This document shows positions 53,646-62,341 of a stretch of DNA of 64,000 bases, in pieces. How positions within the stretch are numbered: position 1 is the stretch's first letter; every line of letters starts with the position of its first letter. The notes beneath the pieces were generated by a model. That model saw nothing but the letters and a program-made list of their open reading frames with translations. It was not told the DNA's origin and did no database searches. Origin of the DNA: JAVJRN01 sp047635055. GTDB taxonomy: Bacteria; Bacteroidota; Bacteroidia; Cytophagales; Cyclobacteriaceae. Made by a program: the position numbers and the translations under genes. Location of the stretch: positions 1 to 64,000 of the forward strand of contig JBLIIJ010000006.1 in NCBI GenBank assembly GCA_047635055.1. Direction: 5' to 3'.

Positions 53646-54742
53646 TTTGACGTTTTTTTACCGTTCTCTCTTACATACCCTTCGTTTACCGAGAATACTT
53701 TTTTTAACAACTTAAATGCTTTGCCATTTAATAATATGATGAGATAATCACCTTGAGCTATTTTAAGTTCTCCTAGTGGGTTCTTGATCAATTTTTTATC
53801 ACCGAACTTATCTCGTTTTGTAATCCCTAAGATCACACTATTATATTTCTTTTTGAGCTCAAAGAATACATCTTGATAAGCTTTCCCAACATAAGGATTA
53901 CTAGAAGTCACAAGAAATTGCTTCATGTCGTAATCGGTATCACTTTGTGCAAACGACATAACAGACTCACTAAAAGAGGCAACATCTGGCTCGAACATAT
54001 AACTAGCAAGAAGTTTAGACGATATTTCGTGCTTTGAAATGGTGTTGGTAACCCCAGCACTAATAAAGGTGTTCTTCAAATCACCATTGTCAAGCGTTAC
54101 GACGTATTCTAAATTGGGGAATCTTTTCCTTAGGTTTAGAATATAGACGAGCTTTTCTGTATCATTATCTAGATTCACAAATACAATTGATGATTGTTCT
54201 ATGTTGGCTTTATGTAAGCCTTCATGGTTATCAAAGTCCATGTAAAGCGGAAATACTCCTTTATTTCCATGTTTATCATGAATATTCTCAATATCCAACT
54301 TTTTATTAGTGACAACCGCTACATTTTTACCAACTCCTATTAGTTGTTCAAGCACCATACGTCCAAAATCATTCCATCCGATTATTATTGCATGCCCTGT
54401 AAATGTTGTGCCATTGTGTCCTAATCTTTTATTTTCGTTTATAGTAGTCATGAGGGTGGTGATTTGTCCTATTAATATTCCGAATATTCCTAAACTCATT
54501 AAGATGAATACGTATCCAATGAGACGCCCATAAAGTGTTGCGGGAAACAAATCTCCATAACCAACAGTGGTTAGTGTTACTACTGAATACCAAATGGCAT
54601 TTTGATAGTCAGTAATGGCAGATTGGTTACTGTCTTGCTCGACGTAAATGAGAAGTGAAATCATCAAAAAGTAAACTAAGAAGCCTAAGAAGAGATTGAT
54701 GACTATTCTTGCCGTGGGATTCGGAATGTACTTCTTTAACAT
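53642..54742 (-). CDS. Two-helix potassium channel with RCK (TrkA-N) domain
   Basis: 366 residues. Membrane helices at about 12-32 and 73-97 flank the pore helix and selectivity filter TTVGYGDLFP. The cytoplasmic part is an RCK domain: Rossmann start HAIIIGWNDFGRMVLEQL, then VFVNLDNDTEKLVYILNLRKRFP, and a C-lobe (YLIILLNGKAFKLLKKVF), as in MthK/Kch. It would gate K+ flux with nucleotide or Ca2+ binding. The first ATG is used. Coupled to the downstream lipoprotein gene. Confidence 0.92.
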   Translation of the reverse strand: MLKKYIPNPTARIVINLFLGFLVYFLMISLLIYVEQDSNQSAITDYQNAIWYSVVTLTTVGYGDLFPATLYGRLIGYVFILMSLGIFGILIGQITTLMTTINENKRLGHNGTTFTGHAIIIGWNDFGRMVLEQLIGVGKNVAVVTNKKLDIENIHDKHGNKGVFPLYMDFDNHEGLHKANIEQSSIVFVNLDNDTEKLVYILNLRKRFPNLEYVVTLDNGDLKNTFISAGVTNTISKHEISSKLLASYMFEPDVASFSESVMSFAQSDTDYDMKQFLVTSSNPYVGKAYQDVFFELKKKYNSVILGITKRDKFGDKKLIKNPLGELKIAQGDYLIILLNGKAFKLLKKVFSVNEGYVRENGKKTSK

Positions 54743-55011
54743 ACTTCAAAATTACCGATTTGAATTTATATTTTGTTAGACAACAATGATATATTTATTA
54801 ACAGAGTCACTTGAATTACTGTTAGTATGTGCCCAGAGAAATAGTAAGAATTTGTTCGAGGTTTTCCAAGTCGGTAAGAAAGGGACTTTTAAATTATTTG
54901 AGAAGTTTGGATTGTCTAGTTTATATCTTAGAATTAAGACTTTTTTAAGCATAAAGTTGTTTTCTTAAGATATTAACAATTTATTGCAATTTAATTGAAT
55001 AGAATATACTT

Positions 55012-56790
55012 ATGAGGCATACTTATGATTTTGGTGTAATTGGTAATTGTGCATTTACGGCACACATACATAAGGATACAAATGTATCATGGATGTGTTG
55101 GCCGAAATTTGACAGTAGTTTCATCTTTGGCCGCTTGCTTGATGATGAAAAAGGAGGAGAGTTTACAGTAAAGCCTATTACAGAGAAATTTGAGTCAAAC
55201 CAGTTTTACATTGAGAATACTAACATTTTAAGAACAGAGATAACTTCCGGTCAAGACAAATATTGCGTGACTGATTTTGCGCCTCGTTTTTATAAAACGG
55301 ATAGATATTATCGTCCATTGATGATGATAAGAAAGATTGAACGTCTTGCAGGAGAGCCAAGAATTCATGTTAAATGTGAACCGAAAGGGGAATATGGTGC
55401 GGTTACTCCAGAGCCCAGCCTAGGGAGTAATCATATTCGATTTCTCGGGCTTGATTCCCATGTTAGATTGACCACTAATATATCCTTAAATTATATTACT
55501 GAAAACCGAAGTTTTGTGTTGAATGAAACCAAATATTTGGTATTGACTTATGGGCCGCCTCTTGAGGCGAGTTTAGAGGAGACGGTTGAGAATTTTTTAA
55601 CGAGTACGACTTCTTATTGGAGAAATTGGATTAAAACAGCAAGTATTGTTAATTTTTATCAGCGTGAAGCGATTAGGTCTGCTTTGGTCTTAAAAATACA
55701 TCAATACGAAGATACTGGGGCCATAATAGCAGCCACAACCACAAGTCTGCCCGAGTCTCCTGGTAGTACAAGAAATTGGGATTACAGATATTGTTGGATG
55801 CGAGATACGTATTATACGCTTAATGCTTTCAATAACATTGGTCATTTCGAAGAGTCGGAAAAGTATTTCCATTATATATTAAACACCACAATAGAAGAGG
55901 ATAGTAGATATCAGCCGCTTTATGGGATAACGGGTAAAAAGTTGCTTGATGAGCGGGAGATTAACCTAAAAGGATATCAAGGTAACCAACCAGTACGGAT
56001 AGGTAATCAGGCATATACACATATTCAAAATGACGTTTACGGTCAAGTATTAATTTCCTTACTTCCTTTATACGTAGACAACAGGATAATTTTTACGGAA
56101 AGGTTTGATTCTTCAGAGTTGATCATGAAAACATTGAACATGATTGAGAAGACTTTTGATGAACAGGATGCTGGACTATGGGAGTTTAGAAATTTAACTC
56201 AGCAACATTGCTACACCTATTTATTCCATTGGGCAGGAAGTAGTGCTGCTGTCAAAATGGCGAAGGTATTGAAAAACGAGGCAATGGGTAATAAAGCAAT
56301 ATCATTAATGAAGCGCAGTGCTGCCATGATTGAAAAATGCTATATCCCGGCTCAAAAAGGTTATTCACAGGCAATAGGTGTCGAAAGGATGGATGCAAGT
56401 ACTATTCAACTCATTATGATGAATTACTTAAATGGTAATACTGAACAAGCCAAAGACCATTTGAAAGCATTAGAGAAGGAGTTACATGCTGGAAATGGAT
56501 TATTCTACAGATACAAACATCAAGATGATTTTGGTGAGCCTGAGACCACCTTTTTAATCTGCGCCTTCTGGTATGTGGAGGCGTTGGCTTGTGTCGGTCG
56601 ATTAGATGATGCTGTAAAGTACTTTGAGAACATCATTTCTTACTCTAACCATGTTGGACTTTTAAGTGAGGATGTTAAAGAATCTGATGGCAGCATGTGG
56701 GGAAATTTCCCACAAGCTTATAGTCATGTTGGTTTGCTTAATGCTGCCACCAGAATTGCTAAGAAATTAGATAGACCAGATTTTTTATAA
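55012..56790 (+). CDS. Glycoside hydrolase family 15 (glucoamylase/trehalase-like)
   Basis: 592 residues, the usual size. N-terminal beta-sandwich from YDFGVIGNCAFTAHIHKD (about 1-210) and an (alpha/alpha)6 barrel with SPGSTRNWDYRYCWMRDTYYT (about 245-265), ALYGxx-like PLYGITGKK, GLWEFRN with a catalytic Glu, and FLICAFWYVEALACVGR. Family members hydrolyse terminal alpha-glucosyl links of maltodextrins or trehalose; the convergent trehalose synthase gene makes trehalose or a trehalose-related glucan an attractive substrate. Ends six bases inside the neighbour. The 269-base gap upstream (54743-55011) shows no gene I trust. Confidence 0.9.
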   Translation: MRHTYDFGVIGNCAFTAHIHKDTNVSWMCWPKFDSSFIFGRLLDDEKGGEFTVKPITEKFESNQFYIENTNILRTEITSGQDKYCVTDFAPRFYKTDRYYRPLMMIRKIERLAGEPRIHVKCEPKGEYGAVTPEPSLGSNHIRFLGLDSHVRLTTNISLNYITENRSFVLNETKYLVLTYGPPLEASLEETVENFLTSTTSYWRNWIKTASIVNFYQREAIRSALVLKIHQYEDTGAIIAATTTSLPESPGSTRNWDYRYCWMRDTYYTLNAFNNIGHFEESEKYFHYILNTTIEEDSRYQPLYGITGKKLLDEREINLKGYQGNQPVRIGNQAYTHIQNDVYGQVLISLLPLYVDNRIIFTERFDSSELIMKTLNMIEKTFDEQDAGLWEFRNLTQQHCYTYLFHWAGSSAAVKMAKVLKNEAMGNKAISLMKRSAAMIEKCYIPAQKGYSQAIGVERMDASTIQLIMMNYLNGNTEQAKDHLKALEKELHAGNGLFYRYKHQDDFGEPETTFLICAFWYVEALACVGRLDDAVKYFENIISYSNHVGLLSEDVKESDGSMWGNFPQAYSHVGLLNAATRIAKKLDRPDFL

Positions 56791-58959
56791 GAAAGAATTT
56801 AATAATGCTCTAATGTCTGAGTGACTATTTACACGAAATTTGGCAGCAGAACTACTGCTGCCAACTTTTACTGTATTGGCATTCTCTGGCATAACTTCAA
56901 AGGTGTCTTCATCCGTCCAATCATCTCCACAAGCGATAATGAAAGTGTTGCTTTCATCTTCTTCTAGCCATAGTTTCGCTCCACGACCTTTGTTGATTTC
57001 TGAATTCTTAATTTCTACTACTTTGTTGCCTTCTAGGACTTTCAAGTCTTTATCATGTGTGATATATTTAAGATGACTCGTTAATTCCCTCGTTCGGGCT
57101 TCACCTAGACCAGTCTCAACTTTGCGATAATGCCAGACAAGAGAATAATCTTTAGTTTCAACGAAACTCCCGGGAGTTCTATTGACGTAACCTTCCAAGA
57201 CTGTCATGATGTCACTTTTCCAATCACCATTAATTTTGATGATTGTTCGCCACTCCTTATCTCTTTGTTTAATCCATACGCCATGTTCAGCGACGATTTC
57301 AAGATCATAATGACCAACCCATTCTTTAAGGATGTCTCGACCTCTGCCACTAATAATGACGACTTTATTTTTTTTGTCTTTTGTAAGCTTATCGATGATA
57401 GTCTTAAGTTCCTCATCAGGCTTAGTTTTCAATGGATCGCTATTGAAGCCGACGAGGGTGCCATCATAATCTAGAAAAATGATTCTTTTCTCAGCTTTTT
57501 TATAATCTTCCGCCATTTTGTTCTGAATGGCACTATCCAAAAAGGTTGTTTCTAAAGCTGATTGTTCTTTTTTAATATAAGCAAGTCTCTCCATGAACAA
57601 GTTTACCCAGTGATGAATATTATATCGCTGTAATGACTTTTGCATGGTATCCATTTGCTGGATCTGTTGTTTCTCAGGCATTTCCAATGCATCTTTCAGC
57701 GCTTCAACAAACTGCTGTATGTCATTTGGATTGATAAGAATGGCATCTGATAGCTCTTTAGAAGCTCCAGCCATTTCGCTGAGAATCAATACTCCTTTTT
57801 TATCTAATTTACTGGCAATGAACTCTTTACAAACCAAGTTCATACCGTCTCGCATTGGTGTTACAAGACCCACTTTTGCCATTCGATAAAACGCAGATAA
57901 AGCAGGTAAAGGGAATGACCTGTAAAAATAATGTATTGGGGTCCAATTTAATCTACCAAAATGCCCATTTATCCTACCGACAAGTAAATCAATTTCTTCC
58001 TTTAGTTCCTTATATTTTCCAACGGAATCTCTTGAAGGTACCACGATCATCAAAAGTGAAACTTTCTCTTTGAATCCAGGGTACTTAGTTAGAAATAATT
58101 CAAATGCCTTGAGCCTTTGTGGGATACCTTTCGAATAATCTAGGCGATCAATTGACAAAACTAAATCTGAGGATCCAATGGAGGTTCTATACCTCACCTC
58201 TCTGGCTAGTGTTTCCGGTGATGCTGCGCTTTCCTTGTATTTGTCATAGTCTATCCCCATTGGTAATGCATCGGCCATTACTTTACGGCTACCCACATTT
58301 ATTTGACCGTTTGAATTGCCAAGACCAGCTAATCTATTGACTGATGATAGGAAATGCCGCATATCATCATAGGTGTGAAAGCCAAGAAAATCAGCCCCTA
58401 ACATGCCATTCAATAATTCTCGCCTCCAAGGAAGTAGACGAAAAGATTCATAAGAGGGGAATGGGATATGTAAAAAGAACCCAATGCTTAGTTTTGGTGA
58501 ATGTTCCCTAAGTAATTGTGGAAGTAATAATAACTGATAATCGTGAACCCAGATAGTGTCATCTGGCTCCATGACTTCAATGATAGCTTGAGCGAATTTT
58601 TTATTGACTTTTTGGTATGACTTCCACAAATCCTCATTGAAGACGCTGTATTGATTAAAATAATGGAAGTTTGGCCATAGTGTCTCATTACAAAACCCTT
58701 CATAATAATCTTCAATTTCTTTGTTGGTCAGGAAAACAGGCCTCATACTTTCCTTGGCCAAGTTCTTTGTTATTTCTTCGCGATCATCGCTTTTAGAAAC
58801 AGGTAACCCTGGCCAGCCAATCCAGATGTTTTCACCTTCTCGGTAAATGGACCCTAACCCTGTGGCTAGACCCCCTTCACTTGGTTTGTATGAGAACTCT
58901 CCTCCTTCTTCACTAATTTTTACAGGTAGTCTATTTGAAACAATAATTGTTTTTGCCAT
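56785..58959 (-). CDS. otsAB: Bifunctional trehalose-6-phosphate synthase/phosphatase
   Basis: 724 residues from ATG 58959 (MAKTIIVSNRLPVKI); a longer reading to 59064 adds 35 residues unlike the family. OtsA half (GT20, about 1-465): GGLATGLGSIYREG, WPLFHYF-type LWPNFHYFNQY, WVHDYQLLLLP, RLDYSKGIPQRLKAFE and TPMRDGMNLVCKEF. OtsB half (HAD, about 490-724): FLDYDGTLVGF with nucleophile near Asp496, IISGRGRD and CGDDWTDEDTFEVMP. It joins UDP-glucose and glucose-6-phosphate and removes the phosphate. Fusion order OtsA-OtsB is common in Bacteroidota. Tail-to-tail with the GH15 gene; osmoprotectant metabolism. Confidence 0.95.
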   Translation of the reverse strand: MAKTIIVSNRLPVKISEEGGEFSYKPSEGGLATGLGSIYREGENIWIGWPGLPVSKSDDREEITKNLAKESMRPVFLTNKEIEDYYEGFCNETLWPNFHYFNQYSVFNEDLWKSYQKVNKKFAQAIIEVMEPDDTIWVHDYQLLLLPQLLREHSPKLSIGFFLHIPFPSYESFRLLPWRRELLNGMLGADFLGFHTYDDMRHFLSSVNRLAGLGNSNGQINVGSRKVMADALPMGIDYDKYKESAASPETLAREVRYRTSIGSSDLVLSIDRLDYSKGIPQRLKAFELFLTKYPGFKEKVSLLMIVVPSRDSVGKYKELKEEIDLLVGRINGHFGRLNWTPIHYFYRSFPLPALSAFYRMAKVGLVTPMRDGMNLVCKEFIASKLDKKGVLILSEMAGASKELSDAILINPNDIQQFVEALKDALEMPEKQQIQQMDTMQKSLQRYNIHHWVNLFMERLAYIKKEQSALETTFLDSAIQNKMAEDYKKAEKRIIFLDYDGTLVGFNSDPLKTKPDEELKTIIDKLTKDKKNKVVIISGRGRDILKEWVGHYDLEIVAEHGVWIKQRDKEWRTIIKINGDWKSDIMTVLEGYVNRTPGSFVETKDYSLVWHYRKVETGLGEARTRELTSHLKYITHDKDLKVLEGNKVVEIKNSEINKGRGAKLWLEEDESNTFIIACGDDWTDEDTFEVMPENANTVKVGSSSSAAKFRVNSHSDIRALLNSFL

Positions 58960-59129
58960 AATTTTTAATAAAATATAGGATGGTTGGTAAAGCTTATTAA
59001 TCGTTCGCATTGACGTCTCTAGCCGACGATTATTTGCATTTTTACTATATACCGAAGTTAACAATGAAAAAGCAGATCAGTAAGAAGAGTTGTTTATTGC
59101 TCTATCATCTTTTTTGTTGCGTAAGCTTT

Positions 59130-59927
59130 CTAACCAAAGTTTCTTAACCTAATTTTAGTTAGTTTTCTTTTAGTATCAAGAGGAAAATCACCTCTCATTA
59201 TCCAATCGTAAAAACTGGGTTCTTTTTTTAATACATCGGCTACAGGTTTGCCTTTATGTTTACCGAAATTGAATACTTCAATATCATCTTTATATACCAT
59301 GCGTCCTGCCAAATCGACCATTTTTCCATTTGTGAGATTATGCAGAGCGGTCATGTCGTTTTCAATACTCCCTAGTTTATTGCCCAGTAAATCTGTCATG
59401 TCTTGTCCTTCATAGCGCTCTACTTGTGCGAGAAGAACATCGAGGGTTGCCTCCGTATCTGCTAGAGCACCATGAGCACCTATTAACTCTTTGTTGCAGT
59501 AAAATCTCAATGCGGACGAAAGATTCCTTTTTTCCATCATATGGAATATTTTCTGAGCGTCAACAAGTTTTCTGTTTTCTATTTCAAAATCTACGTCTGC
59601 TCTTAGAAACTCTTCCACGATTATTGGGACATCAAATTTCAGTATGTTAAATCCTGAAAGATCACACCCCTCCATCCATTGTGCTAGAGACTTAGCTACT
59701 TGCTTAAATGTAGGCTCATCTTTGATGTCATCATCATATATTCCATGGATCATACTCGTTTCAAGAGGAATAGGAATGGTGGGATTAATACGTCTTTCCT
59801 TTTTTTCTATCTCCCCTGACGGGAAAACTTTTATTAAGGCCATTTCAACGATGCGATCGTTCGCTATGCTCGTGCCAGTAGTTTCAAGGTCAAAAACGAC
59901 AAGAGGGTTTTTTAAGTTTAGTTTCAT
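59130..59927 (-). CDS. DnaQ-type 3'-5' exonuclease with ExoX-like C-terminal module
   Basis: 265 residues. DEDDh motifs: Exo I VVFDLETTGTSIANDRIVE, Exo II SGFNILKFDVPIIVEEF, Exo III GAHGALADTEATLDVLL, giving Asp/Glu, Asp, His and Asp for two metals. Beyond residue 205, NFGKHKGKPVADVLKKEPSF is a short module also found in exonuclease X-type and related proteins, with a role in DNA handling. Related to the epsilon proofreading subunit but too long to be a plain one. Starts on the last base of the upstream gene, so the pair is coupled. Confidence 0.9.
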   Translation of the reverse strand: MKLNLKNPLVVFDLETTGTSIANDRIVEMALIKVFPSGEIEKKERRINPTIPIPLETSMIHGIYDDDIKDEPTFKQVAKSLAQWMEGCDLSGFNILKFDVPIIVEEFLRADVDFEIENRKLVDAQKIFHMMEKRNLSSALRFYCNKELIGAHGALADTEATLDVLLAQVERYEGQDMTDLLGNKLGSIENDMTALHNLTNGKMVDLAGRMVYKDDIEVFNFGKHKGKPVADVLKKEPSFYDWIMRGDFPLDTKRKLTKIRLRNFG

Positions 59928-60484
59928 TATTTCTGTGAAAGAGCTTCGAAAAATTGATCTTCTTTAATGCCGACTCTCTTCATCAATGCAAGCACAGCGC
60001 TTGCATGCTCAATGAAGGAAGAGTCTTTATCTCTTAGGTAAACAGGCAGATCTTTATCATTTAATCTTTTGTATTTAATATTGTTAACACCATCTCTTGC
60101 CTTTGTTCCAATCATATTGGCCACATCGTTATCTTCATTATATATATAAGATCCGGCCTTTGGTAATACATCTGCGGCATCTTCAAACTGCGCGATATAA
60201 TCTTCAAATGAACTATAGGACGTAGGCATACCTTTTTCGTTGATATTATGAATGAGCAGGATATGAGGTTCGAATTTCACAAACGCTCCAGGTTCAATAC
60301 TCGTTTGCTCTGATGAAGCAAGCAATAATATGGGAGCCTTACCTATATGCTCATCAAATGAGTCAAACTCTTTATTGACGTATTCGAAAACATGTTTGAT
60401 CATTTCGGATATTTCAGCAACATCATTGTTTCCTGTAATAAGAATTCTTTGTTTGTTGCGAATTTGATTAATGTCGATTGCCAT
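59927..60484 (-). CDS. Mur-ligase-like protein lacking the P-loop
   Basis: 185 residues. The order of blocks recalls the central ATPase domain of Mpl-type Mur ligases: ILITGNNDVAEISEMIKHVF lines up with the GNHGKTTTTSMI P-loop helix, PILLLASSEQTSIEPGAFVKF with the acidic strand and linker, EPHILLIHNI with QPHIALITGI, and SFEDYIAQFEDAADVLPKAGSYIYNEDN with FENYVEQF..PKAG.LVYDE. The Gly-Lys-Thr/Ser of the P-loop is missing, as are the N- and C-terminal domains. So probably not a ligase; perhaps a substrate-binding or regulatory derivative. Homology was judged by eye. Coupled to the exonuclease gene. Confidence 0.7.
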   Translation of the reverse strand: MAIDINQIRNKQRILITGNNDVAEISEMIKHVFEYVNKEFDSFDEHIGKAPILLLASSEQTSIEPGAFVKFEPHILLIHNINEKGMPTSYSSFEDYIAQFEDAADVLPKAGSYIYNEDNDVANMIGTKARDGVNNIKYKRLNDKDLPVYLRDKDSSFIEHASAVLALMKRVGIKEDQFFEALSQK

Positions 60485-60549
60485 AATGCATTTAGGATAA
60501 GCTCAAAAATAAGTTAAAAAGCTTGGTGAGCAAATCTATCAATCCAACA

Positions 60550-60580
60550 TGTGTATAACAATGTGGAAAAGTGGGAATAA
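60550..60580 (-). promoter_or_regulatory. Cluster of DnaA-box-like sites upstream of dnaB
   Basis: On the minus strand, TTATACACA (60550-60558) fits the DnaA consensus TTATNCACA fully; TTTTCCACA (60562-60570) and TTATTCCCA (60572-60580) each fit eight of nine. All three point the same way with start spacings of 12 and 10 bases, close to one helical turn. An A/T-rich stretch follows. They lie in the 292-base gap before dnaB. Function as a regulatory site for dnaB, or as part of an origin, is inference. Confidence 0.55.
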
Positions 60581-60776
60581 TTAGTGCACAAACTACATAA
60601 ATGAGGAGGTTCAATTTTTCTTTCAATCAAAAAATATGTTTTTTGGTGTTTTCGGTTGGATTATGTTAATAACCATGTTGAAATGTTATTTAGAACTAAT
60701 AATAAGCTCTTACATACTCGTGGAGACTTTATAACTAGTTTTGTATTTCAAGTTAAGTCTGCGATAAAAATATTGA

Positions 60777-62312
60777 ATGGAGAGTGGTGAAAAAACAAGT
60801 GTAACAAGGAGCGGAAGTAAAGTACGAAGGTTCACTAACACGGGATTGCCTGAGCAATTGGGCAAAATGCCGCCTCAGGCAGTTGAAGTTGAGGAAGCAA
60901 TATTAGGTGCATTGATGTTAGAACGAGATGCACTGACCAACGTCATTGAAATACTGAAACCTGATAGTTTTTATAAAGATGCGAATAGGCATATTTTTGA
61001 AGCCATCATTCATCTCTTTAACAACAGTGAGCCAGTAGATATCAAAACTGTTGTGCATCAACTGCGTAAAAATGGAGTCCTAGAAATAGTTGGTGGAGCC
61101 TATTATGTTTCTGAATTAACCACCAAGGTCAACTCAGCAGCTAATATTGAATATCACGCAAGAATTATTGCCGAGCAATCAATTAAGCGGGAACTTATAA
61201 GAATAGCGGGGGAGATACAGCAGGAATCCTATGAGGATACAACAGATGTTTTCAAGTTATTAGATAAAGCAGAGCAGGCCTTATTTGATGTGTCTGAAGC
61301 GCATATTCGAAAGAATTATGATAAGATGAGTTCTTTATTGCATAAAGCAATAGAAGAAATTGAAAAGAGGAAAGACCAACAAGATGGATTAACAGGTGTA
61401 GCATCTGGCTTTACGGCACTTGATAGGATAACATCAGGTTGGCAACCGTCTGATTTGGTCATCATAGCAGCAAGGCCGGGTATGGGTAAAACGGCTTTCG
61501 TTATCTCGGCACTAAGAAATGCTGCTGTTGATTTTGGGAAGCCTGTGGCCTTGTTTTCATTGGAAATGTCTTCTATTCAGTTGGTTAATAGACTTATTTC
61601 TGCTGAGGCAGAATTAGAGAGTGATAAAATTAAAAAAGGTGATTTGGCTGATTATGAGTGGGAGCAACTTTTGCACAAAACAAGTAAACTATCTGAAGCC
61701 CCCATATTTATAGATGATACTCCTGGGCTTAGTATTCTTGAATTAAGAGCCAAAAGTAGACGACTAGTAGCCCAGCATGGGGTCACTTTACTCATCATTG
61801 ACTATTTACAATTGATGACTGGTGATACTTCCAAAAGTGGTGGTGGAAATCGGGAGCAGGAAATTGCCTCTATATCTCGTGCATTAAAGGGTATTGCCAA
61901 AGAATTAAACGTTCCTGTAATTGCACTGTCACAGTTAAGTCGAGCTGTGGAAACTAGAGGTGGTGATAAGCGACCTCAACTTTCAGATTTGAGAGAGTCA
62001 GGTTCTATAGAGCAAGATGCTGATATGGTTATGTTCTTATATAGACCAGAGTATTATGGTATAGATCAGGATGAAAATGGAATGCCCTTAGCTGGTACTG
62101 GCGAGGTGATTATAGCAAAACATAGAAATGGTAAGCTAGAAAATATTCAATTGAAGTTTATAGGTAAATTCACCAAGTTTGAAGATCTAGATGTCGTCTC
62201 AGATAATACTTACGGTAATAGTTTTCCTAAATCAGACAATACAGATTTTACAATAACTTTACCGAGTAAGGCAAATAAGCCTCCATCTGGTGATGATAAT
62301 ATGCCTTTTTAG
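60777..62312 (+). CDS. dnaB: Replicative DNA helicase
   Basis: 511 residues, normal length. N-terminal primase-interacting domain from PPQAVEVEEAILGALML (about 33-170), linker helix, then the RecA-like helicase with Walker A ARPGMGKTAF (about 232-241), ALFSLEMSS, Walker B-type LLIIDYLQLM, DLRESGSIEQDADMVMFLYRP (arginine-finger region) and AKHRNGKL. Forms the hexamer that unwinds the fork. C-terminal acidic-hydrophobic tail DDNMPF resembles an SSB tip (compare the DUF3127 protein). No intein is present. Confidence 0.97.
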   Translation: MESGEKTSVTRSGSKVRRFTNTGLPEQLGKMPPQAVEVEEAILGALMLERDALTNVIEILKPDSFYKDANRHIFEAIIHLFNNSEPVDIKTVVHQLRKNGVLEIVGGAYYVSELTTKVNSAANIEYHARIIAEQSIKRELIRIAGEIQQESYEDTTDVFKLLDKAEQALFDVSEAHIRKNYDKMSSLLHKAIEEIEKRKDQQDGLTGVASGFTALDRITSGWQPSDLVIIAARPGMGKTAFVISALRNAAVDFGKPVALFSLEMSSIQLVNRLISAEAELESDKIKKGDLADYEWEQLLHKTSKLSEAPIFIDDTPGLSILELRAKSRRLVAQHGVTLLIIDYLQLMTGDTSKSGGGNREQEIASISRALKGIAKELNVPVIALSQLSRAVETRGGDKRPQLSDLRESGSIEQDADMVMFLYRPEYYGIDQDENGMPLAGTGEVIIAKHRNGKLENIQLKFIGKFTKFEDLDVVSDNTYGNSFPKSDNTDFTITLPSKANKPPSGDDNMPF

Positions 62313-62341
62313 GTATTATCTTGACCCAAATTCAACCACCT

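Noticed and set aside
54786..54968. 60-codon plus-strand frame before the GH15 gene
   Set aside because: No family, no signal; composition (Leu/Phe/Lys) is what AT-rich intergenic DNA gives by chance.
58960..59064. 35-residue N-terminal extension of the trehalose synthase
   Set aside because: Family members begin at the conserved SNRLPV block just after ATG 58959; the extension is basic and non-conserved.
62321..62341. TTG start of the MDR oxidoreductase
   Set aside because: MKAVIF at 62342 is the standard beginning of this family.
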